This document shows positions 34,400 to 47,930 of a stretch of DNA of 64,000 bases, one piece after another. The position numbers and the translations under genes are program-made. Every line of letters begins with the position of its first letter. Position 1 is the stretch's first letter. Source of the DNA: Eucalyptus grandis (lineage: Eukaryota > Streptophyta > Magnoliopsida > Myrtales > Myrtaceae); NCBI RefSeq assembly GCF_016545825.1, contig NC_052621.1, forward strand, positions 11,308,199-11,372,198, in the 5' to 3' direction. The notes beneath the pieces were generated by a model. It was not told where the DNA came from. It was given only the letters and a program-made list of their open reading frames with translations, and did no database searches.

Positions 34400-35640
34400 G
34401 GCAAGATAAACAATTTATGATACAAAAAACTGCTCGGGGCTGATCAAATGTTACAGAGCAAAATTCATATTTAATAAGTCATGGCAAGGTTACTAGTGGA
34501 TCAAGACTATCTCCGGAGAGGAACAATGTGACGTAACCCGTCACGTCACTAGCTTTAGTTAACTTCGTAACAATTAACGAAGATTGTGTTTTGTCAATTG
34601 AATTGTTTACCATGATAGAATTAGATAGAATATGATATAAAATTCAAGAATTATGCTATATTCTATATACAGTTTGGTAAATCACGCTAACAAAGCCAAA
34701 CATTCATATCATATTTTGTCTATCATTTGGTATAAAATGGCATATCAATGTAAATGAGCCTAAAATTTTACAAACGGAGATAACCTCCATCAATTAATCA
34801 ATGATTATTGTATGATCTAAATCTTAAATAGCAAATGAGCGCATTACGGCATTGACTATGACAAGACATGTAAATAGGTACAGTAACATTGACGAGACAG
34901 ATCAGTCAGTAAATATTAAATCTAGTAAAAGAGAAAAAACATGATGATTCACCTTCACAATTCCAAAAAATATAATGTTCAATTCTATCACCACTTTTGC
35001 GAAACTTCAACCTAATTCAAAGAGCTATATAGGAAATGGATTAGGCAAAATTTTGACATAAACCAAAAGGTTACGAAAGAGAAGAAGCTTCGACTCTCTT
35101 ACCGTTATTGTGGAGTTTTGATGTGAACCGATAGACTACGAAGGGGTCATGAAGCTTCAAAATAAATTAGAGATACGGAGGAGAGGGTAGGCTTCTTTTT
35201 AGATTCACCGACCCCAATAGCTATAAATGCCAATATGTCATCTAAATGACTATTCATGACCAAATTAGTGTGATGACACTAGCATTTCTCAAATGACATC
35301 CACACCATGTGTTCTACTAAATTGTAGTGTTGCGAGAGAAATTTATATCTTCATATGGGAAATCGTAAAGGAAGAGTCCAATTTGAGCAATCAACGCATA
35401 TAATTGGACCTACATTTATTTAGTACAACTCACATATATCTCAATAATATATTTCCCCTCTCGTATGTGAGTTTAGTATTAGGTCCGATCTGATATCAAT
35501 TTGTTGGAAGCGCACGCCGTGAGAGAGCTTGAAAATATGTAGTTAAATCCACTTTGGCTGGAAAGTTTAAATCGATGAGCTGTGAGACTACTATAATAAT
35601 CATATCAATCATTCGATGTGGGAGATTTTTTAAACAAAAC
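34400..35640. other. intergenic, no gene seen
   Basis: No gene was recognised. The stretch around 35,490-35,640 (TTTGTTGGAAGCGCACGCC, then a tract with GATGTGGGAGATTTTT) reads like a fragment of a common interspersed plant repeat, without coding content. Confidence 0.4.
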
Positions 35641-38600
35641 TCACATGCTAATCTTGACGTTTAATGCCACGGAAGATATTGTAATTAATGAATTGCCACT
35701 TTTAAGGTTGGCCATTGCATGAACAAGAAGTGCACACCCCGACGAATACATGCATGACAATCGTCGGGGAAATTTGCTCGTGCAAAGCCCCGCGTCATGC
35801 TGTTAATGAAACGATGAATTCAAAAACCGATATCAATATGATCAGCTGGAAATCCCTTAGTTTCTTGGGGGTGCCGTTGTTTCTGATTTTCCGATCTATG
35901 CTGCACTCTCCGCCGAGGTTTTCAGGTAAGTCAACAAGTTCTTTGGGTTCTTGTAGGTATAAAGCATTTTTATTCCATGTGGGCCGAAATATTATTTTTA
36001 GATTTCGATCGAACATATAAAAAATCTTATTTGTTTTGACATCTTGAATCTCTCGTGCCAAACTCAATGGTGGAACCTCATCTCCATCTCCATCTCCATC
36101 TCCATCCCCATCTTTTGGTTAGATCACAAATGACTGACTTTTAAGGGTGGAATTTCTGTATGGCTCATCTAGTTGGGGAAAAATTCAATTCGAAGGATTT
36201 TTCTAGGAAACTTTAGGGATTTCTCTTAGAGAAAATTACTCAATCACTCTTAAACTATTCAATTTTATCAATATTGTCCTAAATCTTTACGCGAAATTAT
36301 AATATGATTCTTAAACATATTGTATTAATACCAATTTAGTCATAAACTTTTTTACTTGATCAATCTAATCTCAAACCTTTTCAAATTTTGTAAATTGAGT
36401 CTATCTAGTCAAATTTGATTGAAAATCGATGACGTAAATATTATACACATCATAGCCGATGATGATGTTGACAATTTTTATAATTTAAAAAAAATTATAA
36501 TTATTTTTTCTTTTATTTTGACCGATGAGGGTCAGCAAGCCATCACAAGATTTGAGCCAGCTGTTATTTGGTAATTAATAAAAAAATGTTACAAAAGTTT
36601 TGTTATTTGAGTTGGTTCTAGAAACCTACCATAAAAGTGACAGCCCTCGTTTTTTTCCCTAAAAAACAAAGATAATTGCGCATAAAATAAAGCCATCTTT
36701 GGCAGAGGTGTAAGTCGAAATTTAAATGCGGCGGGAGATATTGTGACTAATGAATGGCCACCCACTTTTACAATCGTGGAAACTGGCCATGATATGCATG
36801 ACAGCTCAGGGGTCAGTCTACTTGCGTGGAGCCACGTAATTCGTTGTCAAAGAAACGATGAATTTAAAAAATCATATCACATCTTCGTCTTCTAGATCAT
36901 AAATGACTTATTGTAAGGGACTTATCTAGTTGGAGAAAATTTTAATTTGACATATTTGACTAAGAAACTATATTCTTTGTCTTCTCTTATCAGCAATTCT
37001 TAGTTTTGAGAAAAAGAAAATATATATCTTTAGGATTTCAGGGAAAAATTTAATACTAGATTGACAAAATTGAAATGCTTAATAATGAATTAATATCCTA
37101 CATATAGGATTATGATTGATTGAGTAATTATCACGATTTTTTTCTCCTCTTATATTAGCAATTCTTACTTGGGAAATAAAATAATCTAAGGACTTTTAAT
37201 CTGTTCCAAACTTAGGAAATATATTTCCCGTGATGGTGTATCAAATTTGATTTTAGAGTGGGACTATTTCCACTTCTTATGTGACTTAATCTGCCACGTA
37301 TTTACTAATAAGACCAAATTGCCGTTAATATCGAATGGAAGTTTAAAAGTGGTGAATAGTGATGAAAAAATCGGAAACAACGACACCCACCAAAAAATCG
37401 AAATAGTTCGAGTGGATATAACTATGGTTTAGGTATTCGTCATTAACATGTCGTGCAGTTGTTATGTGTACCTTGGTCAGTTTGCAGAATTGGAAAACTG
37501 CAAGGATACATGGCCAATTCTACTAAAGACATATGTGACAATTGCGGGATGAACTTGCCTGTTTAGGATCGAGTTTTATGTCGTTACCGAAAAAGGCGAA
37601 TTGACAACTTACATTTATATCAACTCAAGCTCTTTCGATCTCTTTCCGGAGGGCGTCGCCGTTTCTGATTTTCCATCACTGCTGCACCCTCCCCCCCGCC
37701 TCGACTTCCTTCGTCGATTTCCTGGTAAAACCCAAGCTCTTGTTCTTTTTTTTCTTTTTTTTTTATCAAATGTTTGAAAGATCTCCATTCGATTTGCGAG
37801 GGATCATTATTGTTGAGATCTCGTTCAAGCCTAGAATTTTCATATCTATTTCATCTTATTTCTCCTGTCATTTTGAATTTTGAAGCACCCTTTTATGTCT
37901 CTTGTGCCAAAGGAGAATTTAATCCCATCTTCATCTTCATCTTCATCTTCATCTTCTGGTCAATATCATGGATGACTGGATTCAGCGATAATATTTGTGG
38001 AGTGGCTCATCTAGTTGAAGGAGGATTCAATTCAAAGGATTTTGGTAAGAGATTTCGGGAATTTTGTTATGGATCTCTTCTTTTAATAGCATTCTTTATC
38101 TTCTTGAGGAAATCCTTATATAGAAAATAAATTATTTTGATCGCGGTGTCTTCTTTTTCCTTTCTCAACATCGCATGTGATTGACTAAGTGGTGCAAGGA
38201 ACGAAATTTGTCTAGATCCAATACACGTTCAAATTTTTCACATTATTAAAGTTATCTACTTATGATTTTTTATCATATAAAGTGATCTCAAAGAATATTT
38301 CTGTTCCATCTGTACCTTTTGAGGAATCTCACATATATTATTTTATTGCAATGGTTTTTCATTTGGTTCTACAGTACGACAAAAGAGATCGATCACGTGT
38401 TGACTTTTAAGAATTTAGATGGGATTTATTATCTTTCTACGGCAAATACTTCTACTTGATTGGTTATTTTTGGAATCACATGTTTGCTTTACGTAGATTC
38501 ATCTCTAGAAATTTTGAATTACAAAAACATTTGAGTCGATGCAACTAAGTAGTAATAGACTACTCAAGTTAATCTATGTGATCAGTAATACTGTTCTAAA

Positions 38601-39530
38601 ACTTTTGCATTTAATTTTGGTTCTAGGAATCCCCCCATCAAAAGTGACACCGGGGTTCCCCATCTTTTCCACAAAAAATGAAGATATAATTATGAATAAT
38701 TAAAAACAACTCTGAAATGAAGAGATATGGTTTGGAATTTAATGCCGTGGAAGATATTGTAATTGATGAATTGCGGACTAGGGTGCAGCGGTGATGGGAA
38801 ATCAGAAAAATTGAATTTCAAAGAGTCCGAGTTGCATAAATATGATTTTGAAATTTGTCATTTTAGACATTCTAAATTGGCAAGCTCATCTGACAACCAT
38901 TATTAATGTGGTTGTCTATTTGCATTAATGATGATCGGGAGATGAGCTTGCCAGTTTAGAATCAAGTGTTGCGATGTTATCCAAAGAGATGAATTTCAAA
39001 ATTATATTCATATCCACTCAAACTCCTTTATTATTTTTTATTTTTTTGGGGTGTTGTTGTTTCGAACTTACGGTTTGAGATCTCGTTCAAATTTAAGATA
39101 CTCATCTCTATTTTACATTATTTTCTCTTGTCGTTTTGAATTTTAATTACCCTATAATTTTCTCATGCTAAAAAGAGAATTCAATATCGCTTTTGACTTT
39201 GTCAATGATCACATTATTAATGAGTTGGTTCGGTGATGTTCTTTTGTTGTTTTGAATTTTAATTACCCTATAATTTTCTCATGCTAAAAAGAGAATTCAA
39301 TATCACTTTTGACTTTGTCAATGGTCACATTATTAATGAGTTGGTTCGGCGATGGGATGTGTGGACTGCTCATCTAATTGAAGAAGAGTTAAATTCAATG
39401 GATTTTGGTAAGAGATTTTCAAGAATTATGATGTGGATCTCTTTCTTTATTAATGTCCTCTATCTCTCGAAAGAAAAATGTTTTAGCATCTATACCAAGA
39501 AGGAAAAAAGAAATCAAGGAATATATTAGA
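35640..39530 (+). repeat. four decayed copies of one unit, possible gene family relic
   Basis: Related blocks occur at about 35,650-36,230, 36,720-37,000, 37,560-38,130 and 38,750-39,510. Shared landmarks in order are a phrase like TGGAAGATATTGTAATTAATGA, an AACGATGAATT stretch, a leader-like GTTTCTGATTTTCC segment ending at a donor-like GGTAA, an (ATCTTC)n or (ATCTCC)n run, and GGCTCATCTAGTTGAAGGAG followed by AATTCAAAGGATTTTGGTAAGAG. In the third and fourth copies this last part reads AHLVEGGFNSKDFGKRF and AHLIEEELNSMDFGKRF, followed by a hydrophobic stretch. Copies one and two are shifted or interrupted. I do not know the family. Confidence 0.55.
39121..39352 (+). repeat. 116 bp tandem duplication
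   Basis: Sequence 39,121-39,236 is repeated at 39,237-39,352 with only a few base differences (for example AATATCGCTTTTG against AATATCACTTTTG). It lies inside the fourth unit of the 35.6-39.5 kb family and looks recent compared with the divergence among units. Confidence 0.85.
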
Positions 39531-40359
39531 ACGTTGATTTGCTTTCGAAGTCATTCATTTAATAGAAGACAAAAAGGAACTGAGTAATTGCAATGAAGTC
39601 GTCCTATCTCGGTTGTCTCCCTCGTGATCCATGTTTTCTTAGGCTCAAGTACTACTTAATTAGAGCCCCTCTCCTATAAAGTGGTCTCGAAGTGGCACAT
39701 TCATTTCACTTCGTCGCGAATTGAATATAAAATATTTATATGTCCTTTGTTCCTATTTCTCTTCCATCTTAAGTTGGATAGGCGTCCGACATTTATTACT
39801 TTATTCCAAAGTTTTTTTTATTTGGCACTCCACTATTGACTAAGAATTGATTTTGATCATGTGGACAATGAAGTGATCAATGACGTTGGGTTTAAAAAAA
39901 AATTATAGATGGGTTATATTTTCTCTCAAGTATGCCTACTTTCCTTTGTGGAAAATTTTCCTAATCCATTTTCAAATCTTTCAAAATCAGATTGGATGAT
40001 ATGAGACAATTTAATAGCAATTTTCTTTAATTATCATTCTAGCATAAGAGTGCGAAAGTAAAAAATTCTTGAAATAAGAAATTAAATACGTCGATTATCC
40101 ATAAATAATTTAAAACATGTGGTAGGATGATAAGAAAGATTCAAACTCAAAATTTGCGCACGGGATATTTATGTGATTTGTGACGGATTATATGTTTTTT
40201 TTTTAAATTATACGAAAGTAAATTTTATTTTAGAATTTTTTCGATGTCATGGTGGGGTTTTTGCACGAGATATTTCGGACAAAAAACAAAGCTGCTTTCC
40301 TCGTAATGCGCGCGCCTAATGCTCATTATCTTTTTGAATCCCAAAACCCGGAAGGAGCG

Positions 40360-41000
40360 ACACGTGGCGGACGAAAAGGCGCCGCCTCAATTACGAAACT
40401 GCCCCTCACTTTCCTCCCTCCCGCCAGGGCCGAAAAAGAGAAAACGGGGCAAAATATCACACCGAGGCTTTTTAGAGAGAGAGAGAGAGAGAGCGGGAGC
40501 GAGGAAGATCGAAAGGCGGCAGCGCGAAAACCATACGAAACATTTTGGAGCGAAGTCAGCCGCGGCAGCACCGCCCCCCCCGAAAAGCAGGGGCGACGCC
40601 TCCGCCGCCGCCGCGCCGGCCGTCTTCCGCCGCCGCCGCACCGGCCGCGCCGCCGGTCCCATTCCTCTCTTCCTGGCTCCGGCTCTTCGCATCGGTTCGT
40701 CGCGCACAGGTACACACACAGCTCACTCTCTCCTTCCCGTCCCCCTTCCGTTTTTTTTTTTTTTTTTTTTTCTAACGTTTCCTCTTCCGGCGAAGGATAT
40801 CGAGTTCGACGCGCCCGCGGGCGGGGCTCGTAGCGCTAGGCGGTGGCTTCCGGTTCGATCGGCGCCCTCCCGCCTGGCGTTTTCCTCCGCGCTTGCATTG
40901 TCGGCTTGTCTTGGCCGAGGCCCCCGAGGACTCGAGGCGGAGGCGCGACGCGATCGGGCGATTGGAAGAAGCGCGTCGTCGTGGTAGCGAGACTTTCTCG
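40360..41000 (+). promoter_or_regulatory. GC-rich promoter/leader-like island, transcript uncertain
   Basis: The segment is strongly GC- and CpG-rich against AT-rich flanks. It holds a GA run at 40,474-40,493, (CCG)n tracts and a donor-like GCGCACAG/GTACAC at 40,710, typical of a plant 5' untranslated exon followed by an intron (poly-T at about 40,750-40,770). Several overlapping frames exist on both strands, rich in Arg, Pro and Ala, and none shows a domain. Downstream on the plus strand I find no recognisable coding exons before the DEMETER-type gene, which is on the other strand. It could drive a non-coding RNA or be the remains of a gene promoter. Confidence 0.4.
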
Positions 41001-44000
41001 TCTCCGGTTTTTCCTTCTTCTTCCTTTTTTTGCATTCGGTGGTGGTTAGTGCCGCGATGAAGTAACCGCGTTGAGCTTTCAGTTCTGTTTTTTTTTTTTT
41101 TTTGGGTGTGGTGGCGATGGGCTGGCTCTGATCGTTGATTTGAATTTGACTGAAATTTTGAGGTGTGATGCTTGTTTGTTCGAATAGGAGAAAACGAGGT
41201 TCAGAGATTGATAGTAATATTGGCTGTTCATGAATCACGTGGTGGTCTAGTGTCAGTGCAGTGGAAGATGAGCATCAAGACGGTGTCTTTTTGCTTCGAC
41301 GGAACCGTCGGGTTCTTTGGTTAGATTTAATTGACCGCAGTGGCACTAGTTGCTTGGCTGAGGCAATGCACCAGTCTTTCCGAGTTATCTAGCGTTCTGA
41401 TTGTGTGAGACCCTTGTAAGGATTGTTGTTTCTAGAGTTCCTGAATGTTGTATCAAACTAAGTTTTGGCGATTGAAAAGAAATAAAGGACTTAACTTTAA
41501 CAAGGTTTGGTGATATTTGCTTATGTTTATGGCCGTCATTTGTTAACCTGACCAGATGCCTTTTTTGTCATATATCTTTAGTGGCTTGGGTAAATATTCA
41601 CCCTTTCTCTGGATAGGCTTGATGGGGAGGGGAAAGATAGTAACTGAGAATCCAAGGTGTGTTGAATCTTGGTAATAGTGGACCTCCATTTGGCCAAGCC
41701 CTTGTTCCTTGGATTGGTGTTCTCCTAGTAGGTGTTCTAGATGATATGAGTGCTATAACCAAGGTGCTTAATGTGAGTTTTATGTAGTTTGCATTAAAAA
41801 GCAATTGTCAGTGTTGTTAGCCTGGCGTCACTGCACCAAGTTATAGGATTTTTTTGCTTAGCGTAAAGCTTATAGCTAGGATAAAGATAAATAACTCTCG
41901 ATGTAAAGTTTAGTCGTCTTTAATTTGCAAATACTTACCCTTTTTGGAAAACTACGTCAGGTTCTGAAAGGACTGCTTATCTTTGCGAACAATGGTCAGA
42001 TGCTAGTTTATTCTCATCAATTGAGCATTTTGAAAGATAATCAAATGCTCTATTTTGAAAATAAATGCTGTATTATCCAAGTTCAGCAACTTTGCTTCTT
42101 CATTATAAGAGGTCCTGTTGATTTGGAAATGACAAAACACTTTGTTAAGTCTTTCAGCCAATATTAGTTTGAAACCACTGTTCGTGTGTCCTAGGCATTG
42201 ACTGTTGTCCCCACATGTCAAGGGTGCAGATGAGTGGTCCCATTTTGGCTTACGATGAGGGGAAATACAGTTGCTGCTGAATCAAAACCTTATCTTTGTG
42301 TAGATGGTGCCAAATGTTTTTAAGCCGTTATAGACAATGTAATTTAGCTGCAAGATGGTTCTCATTGGGTCCACTGTGGTTTATAGTGGTTATAGCTGTG
42401 TCCCTTATGGCCTATACAATATATCTCTGATCTTTAAAGTGCATGTGATTTGTCTTAACTGACTAAGCAGGTGTTCTAAAAAGGTACAAAGAATGACTAA
42501 CGCATTGGAAGTTTTGTGTTTTGTATGATTAACACACCATCTAGGTGGATTACTTCCTCATGATCTAATGGCTGTGGATATTTGGAGAGGTTGAAATTCT
42601 TTTGGCTAGGAAAACAAGATAAAAGAGGGTTATGATTTAATGGCAATTCTCCTAAGCATGACTGTGGGAGTTACTGACTACCATTGAGCCAATTTAGCTA
42701 TTCTATTACTGAATGAACGGAGTTAACCATATGAAATTGAGAATGTATAGTGCTTTTGTCTAGGTCATGAAAATGCTCCAATTTTTACTTGGAAGGCTTG
42801 TCCGTTGATTTATATCTATTTGTTTATACTTAAGTAGCGCAATGATCTATTCAAGCTTTATTCAGCTCAGGTCAAGAGTAATGGATATAATTTTTTATTA
42901 TTTTGCGTTGAAGATTGTCTTCATCGACATTTCATCATCGAATATTGACAGGTTAGCTTGTCCAGGGGAGTACAGGTGCTTGTCAGTCATTGCTGCACAT
43001 TCCATGCGGATAGCCAAAAAGGGAATCAGTTGGTGGTCTTTGATTATGCCATGATGGTGTTGCGTGTTGCTTAGTCTGCCACTTGAATGATACAGACTAT
43101 CTGGCAAAAATTTGGTAAGGAAAGGGATTCTAGGATTGGAAGTGGTTCTCTATGCATTTGGTCAGAAAGGGTTTGCAAGCGTATTTACGGAATCAAGGAG
43201 CTTTTTTTCTGATGCCCACAAGGCTGTTTCTTGATTCGCTTTTTGTCTGGTCTCATGGATGAGTTTCTTCTGCATTCACTTCTTCAATGGATGTGTTGAC
43301 CTTTTGCATTTTGGCATTGCCAAGATGGTTCTTGTATGGCTTCTGGCTACTATTATTGCCTCTATGGTTTGTACTATTTTTTTCCACTGAGTAGAGTGGA
43401 AATATTAACATCACAAGCAAATATCTTCTTTCTTGATAAATATTAAATAGGCTTTTCAATTATATTGAAGAGTGATATGATGATATACCAATGCACCGAT
43501 TCTTATCACACAAGGTTGGCCGACTGCTTTTGAAAATGGCCCTCACTTCTTTTAATGTAATTTCATTGTTCAGCACTTAACCTACATGTATGAACGTAGC
43601 ATTGGAAAGAGTAGTTGGCATCCGATAACCTTGTCATTCAACTAATTGCTCATGACACCTAATCTAAAGGTTCTTCTGTTTCTGTATTTGCCTTTGTCTT
43701 GTTTACTCAGATGACTAGATTTGTGATGTGATCATGCTTGTCAAAGATACAATTTGAGAACAAAATGTGATTCTTCTTTCTTTGTTAGGCTGGTTGACAA
43801 GGCAACTTAAGTATGGCTGAGTATAAATTATGGCCAAGTGGACAAATGCAAAAGAAAGCCACATGTGTTCTTTCTATCGTCCATAGTATTGATTAATTAG
43901 TTTTGCGGTATATAGGATAACTACTAATTTCCTATGATAATTAAGAACCCAAGTTTTTTCTAGCGCGAATCCTTAACATTCACCAACAAATTTTGCCTCC

Positions 44001-45900
44001 TAAGCTGTATGCTATTACTTTTGTTTTATGGTAGCAAGGTTAGTTCAAGGTCCAATCATCTTCTTGAACATTTATTATGTTAAGAACCTTCAGATGTGCT
44101 TCACAGCCTGATTGTCCATTTGTCAGCGAACAATAATTGGATAAACTTGCATGCATGGCACATTTTCTCATTTTCCTGGCACCTAAATTATCATAGTGAC
44201 TTATTAAAATTCTCGCTTGTAACTTTGACTGTCCAGTAGGTATTTCAACTAATGCATTTTGATTTTGCCAGCTGATGAATTTCCTAATTATTCACAACGG
44301 GCTACTGATGGATGCATCTTGGATACTTTGAAAAGGTATCTTGCAGGGAAGTCGTCAATGAGCTCAAGGATCGGGAATCAACTGATGCTTTGCTAATTTT
44401 TAGCAACGATGGCATGAAATACACTTTCTGTTGGGGTCATTTAATGTTGAAGGCATGTATTCATGTGGCTTGCATTTGACACTCGACTTCGATTCAAAGT
44501 GAAGTATTTGGTGCAAGCAACTGATTACCCAAGTATTATTACCTTGGTAGGTATAGTGGAAAAAATTTGCGACGATTACTAGACACCTGTACTAGATATG
44601 AGGAATATAATAGCTATTCGTCGCAGTATTTATCAGAGCATATATGACCATTAGCTTCATGAATGTATTTGATGTTTATCGACTGACAGAATGGCAAACA
44701 GCATCCAAAGGGTGCTTAAATCTAAGCCATCGTACTTTAAGACGGCTTTAACTTCAGATCCACACCCTGTTTTCTTCACCAGTCACTTCAAGTTATTTAT
44801 GTAAATGGCATGGTAATAATATTATGGTGTGAGGAGGCTCTTTCTTTTGACATGTTGCAATTATAATTGTCTTTTTCTGAACCTCTTGAATTAACCAATT
44901 TACTATTTTGGTGGTGTCCTTCCAATGTCTAGTATTTTTTTCTACATTTAGGTTGTTTCCGTCCCAATCTTAACCAATATGTTTTACGGGCGCATTTTTT
45001 TTTTCTTTCACTTAGGCAGATTAGCAGCCAAGGTTGCGGAAGATATAGTAGAAAAGTGCTGAGGAGGATCCAATGTAATATGTGGGTGAGGCTATGGAAG
45101 AGCAGATAAGTGCTTGGGGTCTGGAGAATCTTACATAGTAGGTGGGTGAGGCTAAGTTTGATACATTGTTCTGTAGTACATGTTTTAAACGATCAAGGTT
45201 ACAGATTAAATTTTTTATCATGTAAGATGATGTTGATTGAACCTTCAGTTTCTCTTTTTTTCTTTTCAGTGACTTCTCATTAACATCATGCTCATTTTGG
45301 GATGTAATAAAGATGATAAACATCCGTCAAATAAGCTCTAAGTTTATTGATGAGGAGTTTTTAGTACAAGGTCAACTGAAGTGCATGAGATCTTATTTTC
45401 CTTTATATAGAACAATATCGTCATGAAAGTCATTAAGGAGCTTACTTTATATGGGAAATAATATGGCCCAAGGGGTCCTACTTTTGTCTTGCAATTTCAT
45501 GTTTCCCTTCCAAATCTTTTGTAGCATGTCCTTCATTCACTTGACACTGAAAGACATAATAAATGCACATTACAATGTTCTCATTCTTAGATGAAGAGTT
45601 GCTGTAAAATTATATGAGCATATCGGAAAAAGCAATTAGTTTCTTTCAATAACAATAGCCAAACGATTTCAGTTACATGCAACGTATAACATGTATGCTC
45701 GTTTACTACTACTTGCCATGTCCTGTGCAATATGTTCCTGCCTTGGCGCATCACAAGCAAAATCACTCTGTTCTCATGCTTCCTACACTTTGGTTGAGCA
45801 TTGCAACAATCTCATATGTATTTATCTAGAAGTAAAAATATTAAAAAGGTGGCATGATGTATAATATAAAAAGCTTTTCTACACTTAATGGTCTTGCTTG
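41001..45900. other. long gene-poor stretch, possible non-coding transcript
   Basis: T-rich sequence resembling intron or non-coding transcript on the plus strand. One exon-like piece is at 44,272-44,340: a TTTTGCCAG acceptor, then a frame reading DEFPNYSQRATDGCILDTLKR, with a possible donor AAAAG/GTATCT. The frame stops soon after. No domain was recognised and no set of compatible exons was found, so no gene is called. Confidence 0.35.
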
Positions 45901-45906
45901 TGTTAG

Positions 45907-46359
45907 GTGTGATCAAAACCTATCTTTATTAAGTGTGATTATCAAGTGGCCTGGGGCCACTCATTAACAAGATCCATTTACTAATCTTAAATTTTCTGAG
46001 GAAGTTATCTTGTAGGATTCTTAATATTTTGTACCATAATAGGTTTTTTTTTTTTTTTGGTAAGAAAAATACTATAATAGGTTAATTTGTATATTTCCAA
46101 AAGAAGTATCCTGTATTTTACAATCTCATATGCTCATATGTTCCTGTCTTCCTTGTGATAGGTGTTTTTGAGTGTTGGAAATCAAAACCCGTCTTGATTG
46201 AGTATGGTTATCAAGTGGCCCGGGGGCACTCGTTAACAAGGTACATTCCTTGAGGAACTAATCTAAAATTTTCTGAGTAACTGATCTTGTAGTATTCTTA
46301 ATATTTTGTAATACAATAGGGTAATTTGTGTATTTTCCAAAAGAAGTATCCTGTATTTA
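45907..46359 (+). repeat. local direct duplication, two copies of about 200 bp
   Basis: 45,907-46,118 and 46,176-46,359 share the phrases TATCAAGTGGCC, TAACAAG, TTTTCTGAG, TATTCTTAATATTTTGTA and AAAAGAAGTATCCTGTATTT in the same order. The first copy carries an extra T-run with a small flanking repeat (about 46,040-46,080), probably a later insertion. Confidence 0.75.
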
Positions 46360-47930
46360 GTATAATTAGAGGGAGATCTGCCAAATTATAGTAGAACTGA
46401 TTGTCTTCCTACCTCTCATGTACTGAACACTGGTACATTGGGCTAAACTGTGGTAATTTGTCATATAGTTGAAAGAACTTTGTTCTTTTGGTGTATAACT
46501 TTGGTAATTTGACTTCTGTAACTTTAGCTTCTATTCTTTAGTTTCTGTTTGCCATTTATTCCTTTCAGATATTGAAGAGAACATTGTTAAAAGTAGTATG
46601 ATGAGTTGTGAGGAAGAAAATTTAAAAGCATTAGGATTTATTTCCGATGTCTAAGTTTTAGCATTTTTACCTATGAGTTTTACGGGCCAAAAAAGCAAGT
46701 TTTATATAACTAATATGATATCCTGTCACATGAACACTGTAACGGTGTATTTCGTGTGACTATGGTAATTTGTTTCATAAGATGAGTCAAAGATTATTTC
46801 TGTTTTCCATTAATGTTGGCATGGGAGGAATCTATATATAGATTTGATGTGTGTATGTGTGTATATATATATATATTTTTTTTTTTTCTGAGGTCTCTGT
46901 TTATATGTTGATCATGTTGGAAATGGTTGTTAACCTGGATAAAATCTCGGAACAGTTTGTGTAATTTACATATGAAAAGCTAATAGAGTTAATGCAAGAT
47001 TTAGTTGCTGTTTCTGATTTCTCGTTGCTCTCTTGTGAAAACCTTGTTTATCTCTGTTGTGGGCCCTGAATCATCATGATTAACAGTTTGGAGACGTAAT
47101 AGTCCTCATATGTGATCTGAACTTTTCTGTCATTGAATAAATCTGGTTATAAATTGAGACAAGGCTTCTCTGCACAAGTAAAAAGATATTGCGGGGTTGT
47201 TTAATTGTAGCTGCTTTTTTAATTGTCTACTGATTTCAGATATCAGTCTTTCTTGCTTTTATTCTGCATGCTCTTTTTTCAATCTAGCTTGGAATTGAAG
47301 ATTCATGTACTGGAGTATAATCCTTAAGTAGAACTTACTGTTTGTTGGTCCTATGTAATTTTTGTACTTCTTTAAAGAATGCTGTCGCCTTGCTTGTACC
47401 TGACTGGAAGTTTGTTTGGGCTACTCATTGTTAACTTGGTGTATAATAGCAGAATGATTAACACTTCCAGTGACATTGCAGTTAAAGAAATTTTGACCCT
47501 AAAGATGAGAAAGTATTTATCTGTAAGAATAGCTTATGGATTTTTTTTTTCTAGATAGTTGTATAGTATGGATCGAAATTAAATCATCAGATCATCATGG
47601 TTTTAACAGATAGAAGTTTGGCTAGCTGTGCTTTTATCAACCGGCATTTGACGATATTGTTTGCTGGTTGAGACAGGAGATGGAAAATGCGGTGGTATGT
47701 CAATCTTGAGCTTCAGGTAACTTCCATTGACCTTATGGCTGAAAATCAGTCATGTATAAATCATCATAACTTAGCAATGTGGATATCATTCTAGTTTGCA
47801 TTCATAGTGTTAGATCTGTTTATGAATTAATGACAGCCCGTGTGCTACAGAGATTTCAAATTCTAGTCATGTTTCTTGCATGACTTTTGTTGAAATATCA
47901 CTTCCGAAGGTACATCAGGTGTAAGCTTTA
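46360..47930. other. intergenic or intronic, no gene seen
   Basis: T-rich DNA with an (AT)n run at about 46,863-46,878. A short exon-like piece at 47,679-47,718 (acceptor GAGACAG, then ATGGAAAATGCGG, then donor CTTCAG/GTAACT) closes after a few codons. No protein family is visible. Confidence 0.35.

Noticed and set aside
40249..40987. Long plus- and minus-strand frames rich in Arg, Pro and Ala
   Set aside because: They come from CpG-rich leader-type sequence, overlap in several frames on both strands and show no domain.
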